Shown: positions 4,499-5,937 of the stretch, piece by piece
Position numbering within the stretch: position 1 is the stretch's first letter
How the letters are laid out: every line of letters begins with the position of its first letter
Origin: Actinomycetota bacterium
Lineage (GTDB): Bacteria > Actinomycetota > AC-67
Assembly: GCA_005883175.1 (NCBI GenBank)
Contig: VAYV01000227.1
Span: 1 to 5,937, forward strand
Direction: 5' to 3'
DNA: 5,937 nucleotides
Made by a program: the position numbers and the translations under genes
Notes under the pieces: model-generated
What the model was told of the DNA's origin: nothing
The model's database searches: none
What the model saw: only the letters and a program-made list of their open reading frames with translations

Positions 4499-5937
4499 CT
4501 AGATCTTCTTGAGCGGCGCATAGGCGAGGAGCAGCCGTTTCTGGCCCTCCTCGGCGAAGTGAACCGTGACCTCCGCGTTGCTCCCCTGGCCGGCCACAGC
4601 GACCACCACGCCCCGGCCCCAGCGCTCGTGGAAGACTTCCTCGCCGACACTGACGGTGATCGCGGGCCCGGGCCCTGCCTTGCCCCGAACGAGCTCCGTC
4701 TCGCCCTCCTCGGCCTCTTCCCCCGCCACAACGACGAGGTGCTCGGGTATCTCGTGGAGGAACCGCGACGGCGGGTTGTAGTTCGTCCCACCCCACAGCG
4801 AGCGGCTCCACGCGTGCGTCAGGAACAGGCGCTCCTTCGCGCGCGTGATGCCGACGTAACACAGCCGGCGTTCCTCTTCGAGCTGCCCCGGGTCGGTCAT
4901 CGAACGCATGTGCGGGAAGACGCCCTCCTCCATGCCGGTGATGAAGACGACGGGGAACTCGAGGCCCTTCGCGATGTGCAGCGTCATCATTGTGACGGCG
5001 CCTTCGTCGTCGACGACCTCGTCGGCGTCGCTGACGAGCGCGACCTGCTCGAGGAACCCGCGGGCGCCGCCCTCGGGATTGTCGCGCGAGTAGGCATCGG
5101 CGACCCCAACCAGCTCTTGGAGGTTCTCGACGCGGCCCTGCGCCTCGACGGTCTTCTCTGCTTCGAGCTCGGCGATGTACGCGGATGAGTCGAGTACCTG
5201 TTGCAGCACCTCGGCCGGAGAGGCGTTCGCCTCGGCCATCTCCCGCGCCACGCGCATGATCGAGCCGAACTCGCCGACCGCGCTGCGCGCGCGCTGGGTC
5301 AGATCGATCGCGTCGACCTGGTCGACCGCCTCGCTGATCGAGATGCCTGCCTCGCGCGCGAACCGCTCCAGAGTTGCGACGGTCTGGTCGCCGATCCCGC
5401 GTTTCGGTGTGTTGATGACGCGCTTCAGCGAGACCTCGTCCGACGGGTTGATCGACAGGCGGAGGTAGGCCATCGCGTCCTTGATCTCCTTGCGGTCGTA
5501 GAACCGCAGTGAGCCGATCACCCGGTATGGGACGCCGTAGCGCGTGAACACTTCCTCGATCGCTCGGGACTGCGCGTTCGTTCGGTAGAAGATCGCGATA
5601 TCGCCGTACTTCCGTTCGTCCTCTTCGCGCAGCTGCTCGATCGCGCGCGCGACGTACATCGCTTCGTCCTGCTCGCTCTCGGCGTGGAACCGAGCGATCG
5701 GGACGCCGGCCCCTTGATCGGACCAGAGGTTCTTCGGCTTGCGCATCATGTTGCGGTCGATCACCGCGTTCGCCGCGTCGAGGATCGTCTGCGTCGAGCG
5801 GTAGTTCTGCTCGAGCACGATCACGCGCGCGTCGGGAAACTCGTCCTCGAAACGCAAGACGTTGCGGAAGTCGGCGCCGCGGAACGCGTAGACGCTCTGA
5901 TCGGCGTCGCCGACGACGCAGATATTGCGATCCCGTT
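4499..5937 (-). CDS. pcrA: ATP-dependent DNA helicase PcrA (UvrD/Rep family), 5'-truncated by the window edge
   Basis: The frame is open to the right edge; 478 residues are visible of the usual 700-800, so the Walker A and DEYQD motifs lie outside. PcrA is a 3'-5' superfamily 1A helicase that acts in nucleotide excision repair, removal of recombinase filaments and clearing of stalled RNA polymerase. Visible motifs, numbered from the first full codon at 5935, are III (VVGDADQSVYAFRGAD, 7-22), IV (LEQNYRS, 41-47), V (TLHIAKGLEF, 318-327, then GMEEGVFPH) and VI (EERRLCYVGITRAKERL, from about 354). The 2B-domain segment RFYDRKEIKDAMAYLRL (about 144-160) and the PKRGIG motif are also present. The C-terminal Tudor-like module, VFHERWGRGVV through AEVTVHF to RLLLAYAPLKKI (about 434-478), is the part known to contact RNA polymerase in relatives and favours PcrA over other UvrD paralogues. 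The TTG at 5857 is an internal codon, not the start. No convincing terminator follows the stop at 4499. Confidence 0.95.
   Translation of the reverse strand, partial: RDRNICVVGDADQSVYAFRGADFRNVLRFEDEFPDARVIVLEQNYRSTQTILDAANAVIDRNMMRKPKNLWSDQGAGVPIARFHAESEQDEAMYVARAIEQLREEDERKYGDIAIFYRTNAQSRAIEEVFTRYGVPYRVIGSLRFYDRKEIKDAMAYLRLSINPSDEVSLKRVINTPKRGIGDQTVATLERFAREAGISISEAVDQVDAIDLTQRARSAVGEFGSIMRVAREMAEANASPAEVLQQVLDSSAYIAELEAEKTVEAQGRVENLQELVGVADAYSRDNPEGGARGFLEQVALVSDADEVVDDEGAVTMMTLHIAKGLEFPVVFITGMEEGVFPHMRSMTDPGQLEEERRLCYVGITRAKERLFLTHAWSRSLWGGTNYNPPSRFLHEIPEHLVVVAGEEAEEGETELVRGKAGPGPAITVSVGEEVFHERWGRGVVVAVAGQGSNAEVTVHFAEEGQKRLLLAYAPLKKI

Noticed and set aside
4490..5188. 232-codon plus-strand open frame
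   Set aside because: It is antisense to pcrA, whose motifs are unmistakable; the predicted protein has no recognisable features.

Overview
This is a high-GC window (roughly two-thirds G+C by eye) with dense, protein-coding, chromosomal-type sequence. The gene complement suggests an actinobacterial or related high-GC lineage, probably uncultured. It includes a fused carboxyltransferase AccD-AccA, a PcrA helicase with the GDADQS form of motif III, a long-form LysM domain ending in an RPGWVLKIP-type tail, and frequent 4-nt ATGA/GTGA start-stop overlaps. This placement is inference from protein style, not from a marker gene. No RNA gene, CRISPR array, insertion sequence or phage gene was seen.

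Left half, plus strand. The window opens in what may be the last codons of an upstream gene. The main gene is a 497-residue fusion of the beta and alpha carboxyltransferase subunits of acetyl-CoA carboxylase (85-1578), without the usual AccD zinc ribbon. It overlaps by ATGA a 52-residue single-pass membrane protein (1575-1733) that is easy to miss. About 200 bases without a clear gene follow, holding an AT-rich palindrome, two mutually exclusive hairpins and an 11-codon open frame with a strong Shine-Dalgarno sequence. That short frame runs into a LipA-like class 2 lipase/esterase (about 1934-2845).

Right half, minus strand. Reading leftwards from the right edge come a 5'-truncated pcrA (to 4499) and a 165-bp gap with a good promoter and a Shine-Dalgarno-covering hairpin. 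Next is a 369-residue protein joining a sigma-region-4-like helix-turn-helix, a transmembrane helix and an extracytoplasmic LysM domain (4333-3224). Nine bases later comes a MgtC/SapB-family gene. This last gene is damaged: its N-terminal half and its extreme C-terminus are recognisable in two different frames, with about 40 residues of the family core missing between them. Its relic stop codon overlaps the stop of the convergent lipase.

How they fit together. The plus-strand genes are lipid or envelope related: malonyl-CoA supply, a small membrane protein, and a lipase that may be transcribed separately. The minus-strand LysM-HTH protein and the MgtC remnant form a probable two-gene unit, separate from the helicase gene upstream. 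The most unusual object is the LysM-HTH protein, whose architecture would suit a one-component regulator that touches peptidoglycan outside and DNA or RNA polymerase inside. That function is a hypothesis from architecture alone.
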